Below are positions 51,230-59,868 of a DNA stretch of 64,000 bases, piece by piece (position 1 is the stretch's first letter; every line of letters starts with the position of its first letter). The notes beneath the pieces are model-generated. The model did not search any database, had not been told where the DNA came from, and worked only from the letters and a program-made list of their open reading frames with translations. Made by a program: the position numbers and the translations under genes. The stretch covers positions 186,001-250,000 of the forward strand of contig CAZBSI010000001.1 in assembly GCA_964494345.1 (NCBI GenBank), in the 5' to 3' direction. The DNA comes from DTKD01 sp964494345 (GTDB taxonomy: Bacteria; Armatimonadota; UBA5829).

Positions 51230-51859
51230 ATGTTTAATAATTTTAGCTTGTATCCGTTTCTGCTTTCAATGGTTGCTTTGGTGATCTGCATCACCGTGCA
51301 CGAGTTCGCGCACGCGTTCGCCGCATGGCGGGCAGGGGACGAGACCCCGCATAAACAAGGAAGAATATCCCTTAATCCCATAGACCATCTCGACCCGATG
51401 GGCACTATTATGATGGCAGTGTCTTCTATCGCCGGGTTTGGAATAGGGTGGGGCAAGCCCGTTCGCATCAACCCCGGCAACTTCCGCAACCCACGCTGGG
51501 ATAATCTCAGGGTATCGTTATGGGGACCGCTATCGAACTTGATATCCGCGGCGATAGTCGGCACGATATTGCGATTTTGGGGGAACGCGATGTCGGAGCC
51601 GCTGTTCTATTTTCTCGTGATTCTGCTTCAGGTCAACATCGGACTGGCTTTGTTTAATCTAATTCCGATCCATCCGTTGGACGGTTCTCATATTATGTCG
51701 TCACTGCTGCCGTATCAGTTGGCTCGAAGATACGATTATTTCATGGCCCGCCACGGTATGATGGCATTTATAGGCTTAATATTGCTGGGTGGCAGGATAT
51801 TTCCTTTTCTTATTGGGATTCCGGCGAGATTTTTGATGCACGCATTCGTGGGTTTATGA
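51230..51859 (+). CDS. M50-family site-2-type intramembrane metalloprotease
   Basis: A 209-residue protein with about five or six hydrophobic helices. The first hydrophobic segment carries HEFAH (H24, E25, H28), and a later helix has NLIPIHPLDGSHI with the third zinc ligand Asp near 151, the arrangement of S2P enzymes of the compact (YwhC/SpoIVFB-like) type. Such proteases cleave membrane-embedded anti-sigma factors, signal peptides or lipoprotein remnants. Initiation seems leaderless. It overlaps trpS by 4 bases (ATGA), a common neighbour relation in several phyla. No PDZ domain is present. Confidence 0.93.
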   Translation: MFNNFSLYPFLLSMVALVICITVHEFAHAFAAWRAGDETPHKQGRISLNPIDHLDPMGTIMMAVSSIAGFGIGWGKPVRINPGNFRNPRWDNLRVSLWGPLSNLISAAIVGTILRFWGNAMSEPLFYFLVILLQVNIGLALFNLIPIHPLDGSHIMSSLLPYQLARRYDYFMARHGMMAFIGLILLGGRIFPFLIGIPARFLMHAFVGL

Positions 51860-52827
51860 GCAGACCAAGGTTACTTTCGGGGATGCAGCCGACGGGGTTG
51901 TTGCATTTGGGCAACCTGGAGGGCGCGCTGGCCAACTGGGTGCAGTTGCAGGACGATTATGAGGCTTACTTTTTCATAGCCGACTGGCACTCTCTTACTA
52001 CCCTATACGACACTGCCGACGTTATCCAGCAATACACTTACCAGGCGGCGGTCGATTTCCTGGCTGCCGGGTTAGACCCGAACAAGTGCTCAATATTCGT
52101 GCAATCAGATGTCAAAGAACACGCTGAACTGCATCTTTTGCTTTCTATGATCACCCCGATCGCCTGGCTGGAGCGTGTGCCGACTTATAAAGAGAAGCAG
52201 GCTCAGCTTCGACCAGAGGCGATCAGCTACGGCCTGTTGGGTTATCCTGTGCTGCAGGCCGCCGATATTCTGGCCTATAAAGCAGACGTCGTGCCAGTGG
52301 GAAAGGATCAGCTACCACATCTGGAGCTTGCCCGCGAGATCGGCAGACGGTTTAATTATCTATATGACGAAGTTTTCCCGGACTGCGAGGCGCTTCTGAC
52401 AGAATACCCCTACGTGCCCGGCATAGACGGCCGAAAGATGTCCAAGAGCTACTCAAACGCCATCTATATAGCCGACAGTCCGGAACAGACAGCCGATAAA
52501 GTGCGCTCGATGTACACCGACCCCAACAAACGTCACCAGCACGACAAAGGTCAGCGGGAGGGCTGTGCGGTATACGAAATGTTGAGCCTCTTAGGCAGAG
52601 CAGACCTGCACGAGGATTGCGAGACAGGGAGCGCAGGTTGCGTGGAGACCAAACAACGCCTCACTAATCTATTAAACGAGCGTCTAGCACCGATTCGCAA
52701 ACGTCGCAGCAAATTGATGGCCGACCCGACATATATTGAGGACGTATTATCCGAAGGGGCAAAGAAGGCTCGCAACGCTGTGCGACAGACCCTCGAAGAG
52801 GTGCGCCGAGCGATGGGCGTCAGATAA
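51856..52827 (+). CDS. trpS: Tryptophan--tRNA ligase
   Basis: A 323-residue class I aminoacyl-tRNA synthetase. The HIGH-like motif reads PTGLLHLGN at residues 12-20 and the KMSKS motif GRKMSKSYSN near 195. Active-site segments ADWHSLTT and FVQSDV fit TrpRS. It charges tRNA-Trp with tryptophan. The gene overlaps the upstream protease by ATGA and is followed after one base by the pentapeptide-repeat gene, so expression of all three is likely coupled. Length is normal. Confidence 0.96.
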   Translation: MSRPRLLSGMQPTGLLHLGNLEGALANWVQLQDDYEAYFFIADWHSLTTLYDTADVIQQYTYQAAVDFLAAGLDPNKCSIFVQSDVKEHAELHLLLSMITPIAWLERVPTYKEKQAQLRPEAISYGLLGYPVLQAADILAYKADVVPVGKDQLPHLELAREIGRRFNYLYDEVFPDCEALLTEYPYVPGIDGRKMSKSYSNAIYIADSPEQTADKVRSMYTDPNKRHQHDKGQREGCAVYEMLSLLGRADLHEDCETGSAGCVETKQRLTNLLNERLAPIRKRRSKLMADPTYIEDVLSEGAKKARNAVRQTLEEVRRAMGVR

Positions 52828-52828
52828 C

Positions 52829-53434
52829 ATGGCAAAGTGGACTGAAAAAGAGTTCGCCGATAAGGACTTCGATTCCGAGGATTTGTCAGGCATCGAGTTC
52901 GAACGGTGCTCATTTACTCACTGCAGTTTCATAGGCGCAGATTTGTCCGAATCGAAAATTGTCAAATGCAGCTTTGATGATTGCAACTTCGACCAGGTGC
53001 GGATCAACTCTATCGCAGCGGAAAGCTCCTCTTTTGCTAACTGCACTTTCACGCACGCTTACTTGTTCCTGTCTCGTTTCTCCCAATGCCGTTTTATTGG
53101 AGCCTCGTTTGCGAATGCGGATATGGCCGGGATTGTGATTGCGGGAGGGGATTGGTCGTGGTCGAATCTGCGGCACCAAACCCTGAAAGAACTCGACCTT
53201 CAGGGGATAAAATTAGTAGAAACCGACCTCTACGGCGCCGATCTTTCCAAATCCGATCTCCGGGACTGCGATCTCACAAAGGCAGATCTATCAAATGCCA
53301 GGCTGGTGGATGCCGATTTGCGAGCAGCGAAATTACAGGGGGCGAACCTCCAGGCGGCGGATCTTAAAGGCACACGGATGGATATAGCGCAAGCTATCTA
53401 TTTCGCTCAGAGCCACGGCGCGATCATCGAGTAG
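52829..53434 (+). CDS. Pentapeptide-repeat protein
   Basis: A 201-residue protein made of A(D/N)LxX repeats that fold into a right-handed quadrilateral beta-helix. Visible rows include SGIEFERCSFTHCSF near the N-terminus and ADLSKSDLRDCDLTKADL then ANLQAADLKGT near the C-terminus. Cytoplasmic, without signal peptide. Family members include DNA-gyrase-protecting proteins, but most have no known function. The ATG at 52829 lies 1 base after the trpS stop, without its own ribosome site, implying coupled translation. The stop is 1 base from the convergent HgdB-like gene. Confidence 0.92.
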   Translation: MAKWTEKEFADKDFDSEDLSGIEFERCSFTHCSFIGADLSESKIVKCSFDDCNFDQVRINSIAAESSSFANCTFTHAYLFLSRFSQCRFIGASFANADMAGIVIAGGDWSWSNLRHQTLKELDLQGIKLVETDLYGADLSKSDLRDCDLTKADLSNARLVDADLRAAKLQGANLQAADLKGTRMDIAQAIYFAQSHGAIIE

Positions 53435-53435
53435 C

Positions 53436-54434
53436 CTACTCCAGCATCTCGATAAAACTCTCCATCCTTACCCTCGTGCGCGCATCTACAGGAATCGGTG
53501 AGTCGCCTTCGATGGTAAGAATCGGCACATCGATATGCTTGCGGATAATAATATCCTGAATCTGCCTGAAGCAGAAGCTCTGCGTGTAGTGAATAATGCC
53601 ACGAATCGAACGCCGTTCGACTTCTCTTTTAATGTCTTCAATTCGGGCAAACACGTCGTAAGGGTAGGTGTAGACGGAGTATTGCTCTATCAGATCAGCC
53701 GTCTCATACGGCATAGTGAACTGCCTCTGCACCTCGTTAAATACGACAGTCGCGCCCATATCCTCAATCACGTCATAGAAATCCGTGAAAATAGTCGGAA
53801 CCCCGATATACCCAAGCCGCAGAGCAGATCCGTCGCTTTTTTCGTGCTTCAGAGCCTTTTCGAGGCGGTCGTCTATGACCTGCTCGAAAGTGTCAACATC
53901 CCCGTTAAAATCGCTGCAACAAATCTGATAATAGTGGTTCTCAAGTGAGCTTAACGCCCCTCGCTGCCAGGTCAACTCGTCGAGCTTCCTCACTTTGCGT
54001 CGAATGCCATCCAGCCTTACCTTGCACTGTTCCGCCTCTTCCCACGTCGTGCCGACTGCTTTTATGAGTTTATCTATCTGCAATCTAAGCAGATTCTTAT
54101 CCTGGCCATACGGATAGCTGAACGGGATAATATCCAGGCCGTTCTGACGCAGCGTCTCCACCATCGCCTGGGTCTGAGTGCAATCACCCTCCACCACCGC
54201 CACCAGCGCATCAATACCGCCCTCGCCGAACACCGGCGCACCAGTCGCCGCCAGGGTATACATTCCCTTAATCCAACCACAAGCGCTTCGTGGATATCCG
54301 TCATATTCAGCAGATGTGACCAGAGCGCCAGGGTTGGGATCGTTAATGAAGATGTTGTTGAGATCGACCGGCGTATGCCCCGCAGCAACGATCGCCTCGA
54401 CAGGAATGGTGGTTGTCATTCCGATCTTTTTCAT
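53436..54434 (-). CDS. 2-hydroxyacyl-CoA dehydratase D-component-like Fe-S protein
   Basis: A 332-residue protein of the HgdB/BcrB-type family. Three conserved cysteines are in the family positions: YPRSACGWIKG (C52), GDCTQTQAM (C94) and TQSFCFRQ near 287; they could bind a [4Fe-4S] cluster. A true dehydratase needs a partner subunit and an ATP-dependent activator; neither is encoded here. The ATG overlaps the queE stop by 4 bases (ATGA), so it is translationally coupled to queD-queE. That makes a link with 7-deazaguanine metabolism a reasonable suspicion, not a conclusion. A non-catalytic electron-transfer or reductase role is also possible. Confidence 0.85.
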   Translation of the reverse strand: MKKIGMTTTIPVEAIVAAGHTPVDLNNIFINDPNPGALVTSAEYDGYPRSACGWIKGMYTLAATGAPVFGEGGIDALVAVVEGDCTQTQAMVETLRQNGLDIIPFSYPYGQDKNLLRLQIDKLIKAVGTTWEEAEQCKVRLDGIRRKVRKLDELTWQRGALSSLENHYYQICCSDFNGDVDTFEQVIDDRLEKALKHEKSDGSALRLGYIGVPTIFTDFYDVIEDMGATVVFNEVQRQFTMPYETADLIEQYSVYTYPYDVFARIEDIKREVERRSIRGIIHYTQSFCFRQIQDIIIRKHIDVPILTIEGDSPIPVDARTRVRMESFIEMLE

Positions 54435-55144
54435 TTGAGTCCGAGGATATTATGACACTGAGGTATTACGCGCACATCCGTCAACCGGGCCATCGCCACC
54501 TTCTGAAGATGCATCAGCAGCTCACCCGGAGCCGTATTTCGGCCAGTGATTGGCTGGATTATCAGCGATATGTGCCTGTCTATCGGGGCGATTATGTCGC
54601 AGCACTGCAATATTTCATCTTCCGTGGTGTCCTTGCAAACCACGGTTTTCACGAACACATTGGTGCTGGAGGCTATTGTCAGAAACTGCGAGTGTTCCTT
54701 CCAGCGAATCTCGCTTCCGGTAGAACTCGGCAGCTTCATATCCATCGCCACCACATCCGTCCATCTTACAACGTTTGCAAGGTCGCGATACAGTGTGCCA
54801 TTGGTCTCCAGATGGGTTCTGAATCCAGATTCCTTTAACTTCACCATAAGTGCTTGCAAAAAATGAACCTGCACCAACGGCTCTCCGCCGGTCAAGGATA
54901 CGGATTTACAACCATATCTGAGGCAGTAATCGACCACCTGTTGCACATTCAACGGGTTGGAAACCGGCTCACTGCCGGCTACCAGGCAACTCTTCGGATG
55001 CGGGTCCCTCGCTGCCGGGGTATCGCAATAGCCACATTCGAGGTTGCAGCCGGCAAATCGCAGAAAAGTCTGCCTCTGCCCGCAATACAGCCCCTCGCCC
55101 TGTATCGAGTCGAATATCTCGTAAAGAAACCCTTGTTCACTCAT
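54431..55144 (-). CDS. queE: 7-carboxy-7-deazaguanine synthase (QueE)
   Basis: A 237-residue radical SAM enzyme. The cluster motif C33NLECGYC40 and the adjacent IQGEGLYCGQRQTFLRF are characteristic of QueE, as are VSLTGGEPLVQ and LETNGTLY. It contracts 6-carboxytetrahydropterin to 7-carboxy-7-deazaguanine on the way to preQ0 and queuosine. The start ATG is within the end of queD (overlap 8 bases), better than an upstream TTG at 55153. Its stop overlaps the HgdB-like gene. The order queD-queE matches other bacteria; queC and queF are not in the window. Confidence 0.94.
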   Translation of the reverse strand: MSEQGFLYEIFDSIQGEGLYCGQRQTFLRFAGCNLECGYCDTPAARDPHPKSCLVAGSEPVSNPLNVQQVVDYCLRYGCKSVSLTGGEPLVQVHFLQALMVKLKESGFRTHLETNGTLYRDLANVVRWTDVVAMDMKLPSSTGSEIRWKEHSQFLTIASSTNVFVKTVVCKDTTEDEILQCCDIIAPIDRHISLIIQPITGRNTAPGELLMHLQKVAMARLTDVRVIPQCHNILGLK

Positions 55145-55505
55145 CGTCTTCAAAATAGGTGGCGCACGAGGTCGGAGTCTCGCGCACGCTTACGGAATAT
55201 GTTTGTGGTACCCGGCATTTCACCTGATCAAAAATCAACTTGGCAATCGCTTCAGCGGAAGGATTTTGTTCCAAAAACTCCGGTAGATCGTTAATATATT
55301 TGTGGTCGAGATAATCGAGCACCGATCTTAGCACGGATTTTGCCTCGCGAAAATCTAGCGTCAGCCCGGAAGCATCGTCAATTGACTTAAACCGGAACGC
55401 CACGCGCACCAGATACGTATGTCCATGCAGTCGGCTGCACGCTCCTTCATAATCCCGGAGGCAGTGCGCTGCATCAAAAGTGTCTTCAATGGCAATTTCA
55501 TACAT
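55137..55505 (-). CDS. queD: 6-carboxytetrahydropterin synthase (QueD)
   Basis: A 122-residue T-fold enzyme. Zinc ligands H14, H27 and H29 (in DAAHCLR and LHGHTY), the catalytic C23 in ACSRLHGH, DHKYINDLPEF and the C-terminal ETPTSCATY substrate-binding Glu all fit QueD. It converts dihydroneopterin triphosphate to 6-carboxytetrahydropterin. The ATG lies 12 bases after a TATAAT with an extended TG, and no ribosome site precedes it, suggesting a nearly leaderless start. It opens the operon queD-queE-HgdB-like. Confidence 0.95.
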   Translation of the reverse strand: MYEIAIEDTFDAAHCLRDYEGACSRLHGHTYLVRVAFRFKSIDDASGLTLDFREAKSVLRSVLDYLDHKYINDLPEFLEQNPSAEAIAKLIFDQVKCRVPQTYSVSVRETPTSCATYFEDDE

Positions 55506-55517
55506 GATTCTAGGTCA

Positions 55518-55523
55518 ATTATA
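55518..55523 (-). promoter_or_regulatory. -10 element of the queD operon promoter
   Basis: On the minus strand TATAAT preceded by TGG (extended -10), 12 bases before the queD ATG. There is no good -35, which fits the extended -10 type. Confidence 0.5.
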
Positions 55524-55628
55524 CCACGTAGCGATACGGTTGGGGAAAGGGTCGGGCCAGGAACTTGCTCTTATCGCTGCGCAGGTTGAATCAAAAGGCC
55601 GCTGATTAACGCGGTTTTCTGGTTTGAT

Positions 55629-55657
55629 TTGACACTTGTTTTAGGCGCATCTATAAT
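55629..55657 (+). promoter_or_regulatory. Consensus sigma-70 promoter of the PBP1A gene
   Basis: A perfect TTGACA (55629-55634), a 17-base spacer and a perfect TATAAT (55652-55657). Predicted start near 55664, 14 bases before the ATG. It likely drives both penicillin-binding protein genes. Confidence 0.85.
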
Positions 55658-55677
55658 CGACATCGGTAACAAAAAAT

Positions 55678-57972
55678 ATGAGAACAAACCCATCGTCCAG
55701 GCGAAGGAACAGCAGAAATCGTCGCAGCAAATTGAGGTCGTTTGTAACGGTCCTTCAGATCGGTGTCTTGCTCAGTATGGGAGTACTGGCCGGGACGGTG
55801 CTGGGGTGGTTCGCCGGCCTTTCCAAGACACTGCCGGATATCAACGCATTCGAAGCTCCAGAGGCCAGCCTCGTCTATTCAAGCGACGGCGTCCTGCTGG
55901 GCCGGGTATTTCGAGAAAATCGTACAAACGTCGCCTTAAAGGATATCCCCAAGGAACTGCGCGAAGCCACGGTCGCCATTGAAGACAAGCGCTTTTATGA
56001 ACACTCCGGAGTCGATATGCGCGGGGTAGCAAGGGCTGTTTTGGCTAATCTTCGCGGTCAGAGAATGGCCCAGGGCGGCAGCACCATAACACAACAGCTC
56101 GCCAGAAACGTCTATCTCACGCAACGAAAGACAATCCAACGCAAGATTCAGGAGATATTTCTGGCAATTCTCATCGAGCGCAACTTCAGCAAGGATCGCA
56201 TCCTTGAACTATATTTAAACCAGATATTCTACGGCAGTGGCTCATTCGGAGTGCAGGCTGCATCGCGAGTCTACTTTGGTAAGGATGTGCAGGCGCTGGA
56301 TTTGGCCGAGTGCGCATTGATCGCCGGCCTGCCGCAGAAGCCTTCGGGATACTCCCCCCACGAAAACCTTAAAGCAGCCACGGGCCGCCGGAATACGGTG
56401 CTGGCGACAATGGCCGAGCTGGGTTATATATCGGAGCAACAAAAAAAGGATGCTATGGCCCAACAAGCCCACATAGTCTCCCGCAAAAGCGGCCGTACGG
56501 CGTATAAGGCTCCGCACTTTGTGGATTATGTCAATCACCAGATTAAGGAGAGATACGGCGAGGACGTGTTATATGGAGGCGGGCTGCGAGTCTATACGAC
56601 TTTGAATTATGAGATGCAGCAGGCAGCCGAAAAGGCCCTCCGACAACAGATCAAAGCCAAGTCCAAAACCTATCGCGCCACTGAAGGCTGCCTGATCGCC
56701 CTCGACGCCAACACCGGCGGCATATTGGCAATGGTAGGCAGCGTCGATCCTGAATCACACTACAATCGCTGCACTCAAGCAGGCCGCCAGCCCGGCAGTT
56801 CATTTAAGGTCTTCGTCTACACTGCAGCTCTCGCCGAAGGCTGGAAGACGAGCAAGATGTTGCCGAACACCCGCGTTTCGTATCCGGCGGGCGGTGGCAA
56901 AACGTGGTCTCCGCGCAATTATGACGGCCGCTACGGCGGCAATGTGACAATGGAGACGGCGATTGCGAAATCGATAAACCTGCCGGCGATTTATACGGCA
57001 AAACACGTCGGAGTAAAAAACGTCATCAAATATGCTCGACTGATGGGCGTTCGATCCCCTTTGGAACCATATCTGCCCATCGCGATCGGCGGCATTCCGG
57101 GGGTCCATCCCATTGAGATGGCGTCGGCTTACTGCACATTTGCAAATGATGGCCTCCACAGCGACACAATGGCGATTGCCCGCATAGCCAACAGCCGTAA
57201 TGAAACGCAAGCGGAGTTCGCCCCTGATTTGCAGCAGGTTATCTCGCGCGGAGTCAGTCGCAATATGGATCAGATGCTCCGCAGCGTTGTCACCAGAGGC
57301 ACCGGTACCGGAGCCGCGCCGATCTCAGAAGCAAGAGGCAAAACCGGGACAACAAACAACGAGCGCGATGTCTGGTTTATCGGATATGTGCCGAAGAAGA
57401 TAGTCTGCGCAGTTTGGGTGGGCAACGACAACAACTCATCTATGAAAGGCGCTACCGGCGGCGGCCTTTGCATACCCGTCTGGCGCGAGTTTATGGCAAA
57501 GGCAATTCCAATATACAACGCTGAGAAAGCCAAAGCCGAGCAAGCCGCCAAAAAATCCAAACCCAACCCGGCAGGCGATTCTTCGGATTCCGAGGCGACC
57601 TCCACAGATGCTCAGCCGGATCAGGCAACCGATAGCCAGGGAGATACAGTCAAACGCCGGGTATGTACGGAGACGGGTATGCTGGCGACGTCAACCTGTC
57701 CGCATTGGCGCACCAGGACGTTTGAAAAAGGGACCGAGCCTACCGAACCCTGCAATGTCCATACCGGAACGGATGTATCCATCCCACCGGACGATGGTGC
57801 GGATTCCAGTCGCGAAGAGGTTTCTGCCGACCTGGAATATGTTACGGTCACCATCTGCGCCCAATCGGGGCTGCTGGCGGGCAAATATTGTCCTAAAATG
57901 AAAAAGAAGTTTCTGGTCGAGGACGTCCCGACGCAGATTTGTAATATCAGGCACGATCAGATGCGAGAGTAG
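55678..57972 (+). CDS. Class A penicillin-binding protein 1A
   Basis: A 764-residue bifunctional enzyme. A basic tail and one membrane helix (about 22-47) lead to the glycosyltransferase domain, with catalytic E102 in AIEDKRFYEHSG and GGSTITQQLARN. The transpeptidase domain has S374-S-F-K377, KSINLP and GKTGTTNN. The tail (about 640-764) is unusual: a low-complexity linker, then two copies of a Cys-containing unit, RRVCTETGMLATSTCPHW...CNVH and ITICAQ-like VTICAQSGLLAGKYCP...CNIRH. These may form disulfides outside the membrane or bind the wall. It polymerises and cross-links peptidoglycan and is followed by PBP2 after 12 bases. Confidence 0.94.
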   Translation: MRTNPSSRRRNSRNRRSKLRSFVTVLQIGVLLSMGVLAGTVLGWFAGLSKTLPDINAFEAPEASLVYSSDGVLLGRVFRENRTNVALKDIPKELREATVAIEDKRFYEHSGVDMRGVARAVLANLRGQRMAQGGSTITQQLARNVYLTQRKTIQRKIQEIFLAILIERNFSKDRILELYLNQIFYGSGSFGVQAASRVYFGKDVQALDLAECALIAGLPQKPSGYSPHENLKAATGRRNTVLATMAELGYISEQQKKDAMAQQAHIVSRKSGRTAYKAPHFVDYVNHQIKERYGEDVLYGGGLRVYTTLNYEMQQAAEKALRQQIKAKSKTYRATEGCLIALDANTGGILAMVGSVDPESHYNRCTQAGRQPGSSFKVFVYTAALAEGWKTSKMLPNTRVSYPAGGGKTWSPRNYDGRYGGNVTMETAIAKSINLPAIYTAKHVGVKNVIKYARLMGVRSPLEPYLPIAIGGIPGVHPIEMASAYCTFANDGLHSDTMAIARIANSRNETQAEFAPDLQQVISRGVSRNMDQMLRSVVTRGTGTGAAPISEARGKTGTTNNERDVWFIGYVPKKIVCAVWVGNDNNSSMKGATGGGLCIPVWREFMAKAIPIYNAEKAKAEQAAKKSKPNPAGDSSDSEATSTDAQPDQATDSQGDTVKRRVCTETGMLATSTCPHWRTRTFEKGTEPTEPCNVHTGTDVSIPPDDGADSSREEVSADLEYVTVTICAQSGLLAGKYCPKMKKKFLVEDVPTQICNIRHDQMRE

Positions 57973-57984
57973 CGGGGCCGCAGT

Positions 57985-59823
57985 ATGCACGTCCAGTTTG
58001 AAGATCGCAGGTTGCAGCGTTCGCGAATCAACCAGGCGGCCTATTTGGTGGTGGCCGTCTTTTTTGTGCTGCTTGCCAGAATGTGGTATCTTCAGATTGC
58101 TCAGGGCGATGATCTGCTGAAAGCGTCGGATCTGAACGCAGTGAAGCTGCTGCGCACAAGGGCTCCACGAGGCACTATACTCGATCGCAAAAATCGAATC
58201 CTCGCCACCAGCAGACCCCAGTTCGTGGTTATGGCTATGCCTGAAATACTCCAGCAGGACAAAGAAGCCCTGCACACCCTTTGCAGTATTCTCCAGATGA
58301 CTCCCGGCGAGATCGAGGCCATAGTTACGGATCGGGTGAAACGCAGACAGGCGCGGCCGGGGTCTCCGGTGAGAATAAAAGTCGATGTATCCCTTGAAAC
58401 GGTTGCTCGAATAGGGGAACTCAGGATGAGTTTGCCTGGGGTAAGCGTCGAGCTGGACCAACTTCGCAGCTATCCTGATGGGCCGGCAATAGCCCACATT
58501 ATGGGTCATCTCGGCGAGATTAGCCAGGCCGATCTTGAAACAGCGCAGGAGGCTGGGGAGGACTATGTCGCTGGGGATTATGTCGGCAAGTCCGGCCTTG
58601 AGAAGCAATACGAAAAAGAACTTAAAGGCACGGACGGCGGCAAGCAGATAATGGTCGATGTTACAGGCAGAATGGTCAGAATCCTCGGAGACCAGCCATC
58701 CGTGCCGGGCAATGCTCTAAAGCTCTCCATCGACCGCGATCTGCAGGTGGCGGCATATCGAGCGATGGGCAATCAAACCGGCGCTGTGGTTGCGTTAGAC
58801 CCGCGCACAGGAGAGGTGCTGGCGATGGTCAGCACGCCGTCCTATGACCCAAATGTGTTCGTAAAAAAGCTCAAGCGGGCCGATTGGGATAAGATTAATC
58901 TCAATAAAGGCCGCCCGCAGCAAAATCGCGCTGTCTACAATTCTTATCCCCCAGGCTCTACATTCAAGCCGCTTATGGCTGCGGCGGGGCTGTATTATAA
59001 CGAGTGCAACACGCAGACGACGGTAAGTTGCCCGGGTGTATTTCACCTTGGTCGAGGCAGGTTTCGATGCTGGAAAGTCCACGGCGGCGGGGTTAATTTC
59101 AATCGAGCTATGGCGGAATCCTGTGATGTATGGTTCTATCAACTCGCACTGCGGCTCGGCATAGATAAGATGGCTAAGATAGCCAGGCAGTTCGGAATCG
59201 GCTCCGCTACCGGTATTGACCTACCGCACGAGAGCCGCAACGACGACGATCGCGTAGGGTTGATGCCGGACACAGCGTGGAAGATGGAGAAATATAAACA
59301 AAAATGGGGAATCGGAGAGACGCCCAGTTGCGGCATAGGGCAGGGTTACGTTCTTACCAGTCCCCTGCAGATGGCAGTTGCGATTGCAGGGGTTGCTGTA
59401 GATGGTAAAATTATGCAACCGCGCCTGGTCGATACTATCCTTGATCAAAACGGAGATATAGCCCGCACCATCTCACCAAAAAAGAAAAGCCAGGTGCAGA
59501 CAAGTCCGGAGCAGTTTGAACTCGTGCGCAAAGCGATGAGACAAACAGTCACCTCCGGCACCGGTAGATCGTGCGACATTCCCGGAATTGCAGTCTGTGG
59601 AAAGACGGGTTCCGCTGAAAATCCCGGCCACCCGGCACATGCCTGGTTCGTTTGCTTCGCTCCGTTGGAGAAACCCACTATCGCCATCGCCTGCATAGTC
59701 GAACACGGTCGCCACGGCGCGTCTGCGGCTGGCCCGGTCTGTCGGGCGATCCTTGACGTATATTATGGCAAACGCCAGCCCGATCAGATTGGCTCAAGCA
59801 CATCCAACGTAAGCGGCGACTGA
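57985..59823 (+). CDS. mrdA: Class B penicillin-binding protein 2
   Basis: A 612-residue monofunctional transpeptidase. One N-terminal membrane helix (about 17-33), the pedestal domain beginning RAPRGTILDRKNRILA, and the transpeptidase domain with S325-T-F-K328 (YPPGSTFK), SCD in AESCDVWF and GKTGSAEN. A cysteine-bearing segment, CPGVFHLGRGRFRCWK, matches the zinc-binding-like insertion of many PBP2 proteins. It acts with RodA in lateral wall elongation; no rodA or mreBCD is in the window. It is in an operon with PBP1A. Confidence 0.94.
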   Translation: MHVQFEDRRLQRSRINQAAYLVVAVFFVLLARMWYLQIAQGDDLLKASDLNAVKLLRTRAPRGTILDRKNRILATSRPQFVVMAMPEILQQDKEALHTLCSILQMTPGEIEAIVTDRVKRRQARPGSPVRIKVDVSLETVARIGELRMSLPGVSVELDQLRSYPDGPAIAHIMGHLGEISQADLETAQEAGEDYVAGDYVGKSGLEKQYEKELKGTDGGKQIMVDVTGRMVRILGDQPSVPGNALKLSIDRDLQVAAYRAMGNQTGAVVALDPRTGEVLAMVSTPSYDPNVFVKKLKRADWDKINLNKGRPQQNRAVYNSYPPGSTFKPLMAAAGLYYNECNTQTTVSCPGVFHLGRGRFRCWKVHGGGVNFNRAMAESCDVWFYQLALRLGIDKMAKIARQFGIGSATGIDLPHESRNDDDRVGLMPDTAWKMEKYKQKWGIGETPSCGIGQGYVLTSPLQMAVAIAGVAVDGKIMQPRLVDTILDQNGDIARTISPKKKSQVQTSPEQFELVRKAMRQTVTSGTGRSCDIPGIAVCGKTGSAENPGHPAHAWFVCFAPLEKPTIAIACIVEHGRHGASAAGPVCRAILDVYYGKRQPDQIGSSTSNVSGD

Positions 59824-59868
59824 TCAATAATTGCAATCTCGCCGGCAATATGAGAACATAACTTTACG

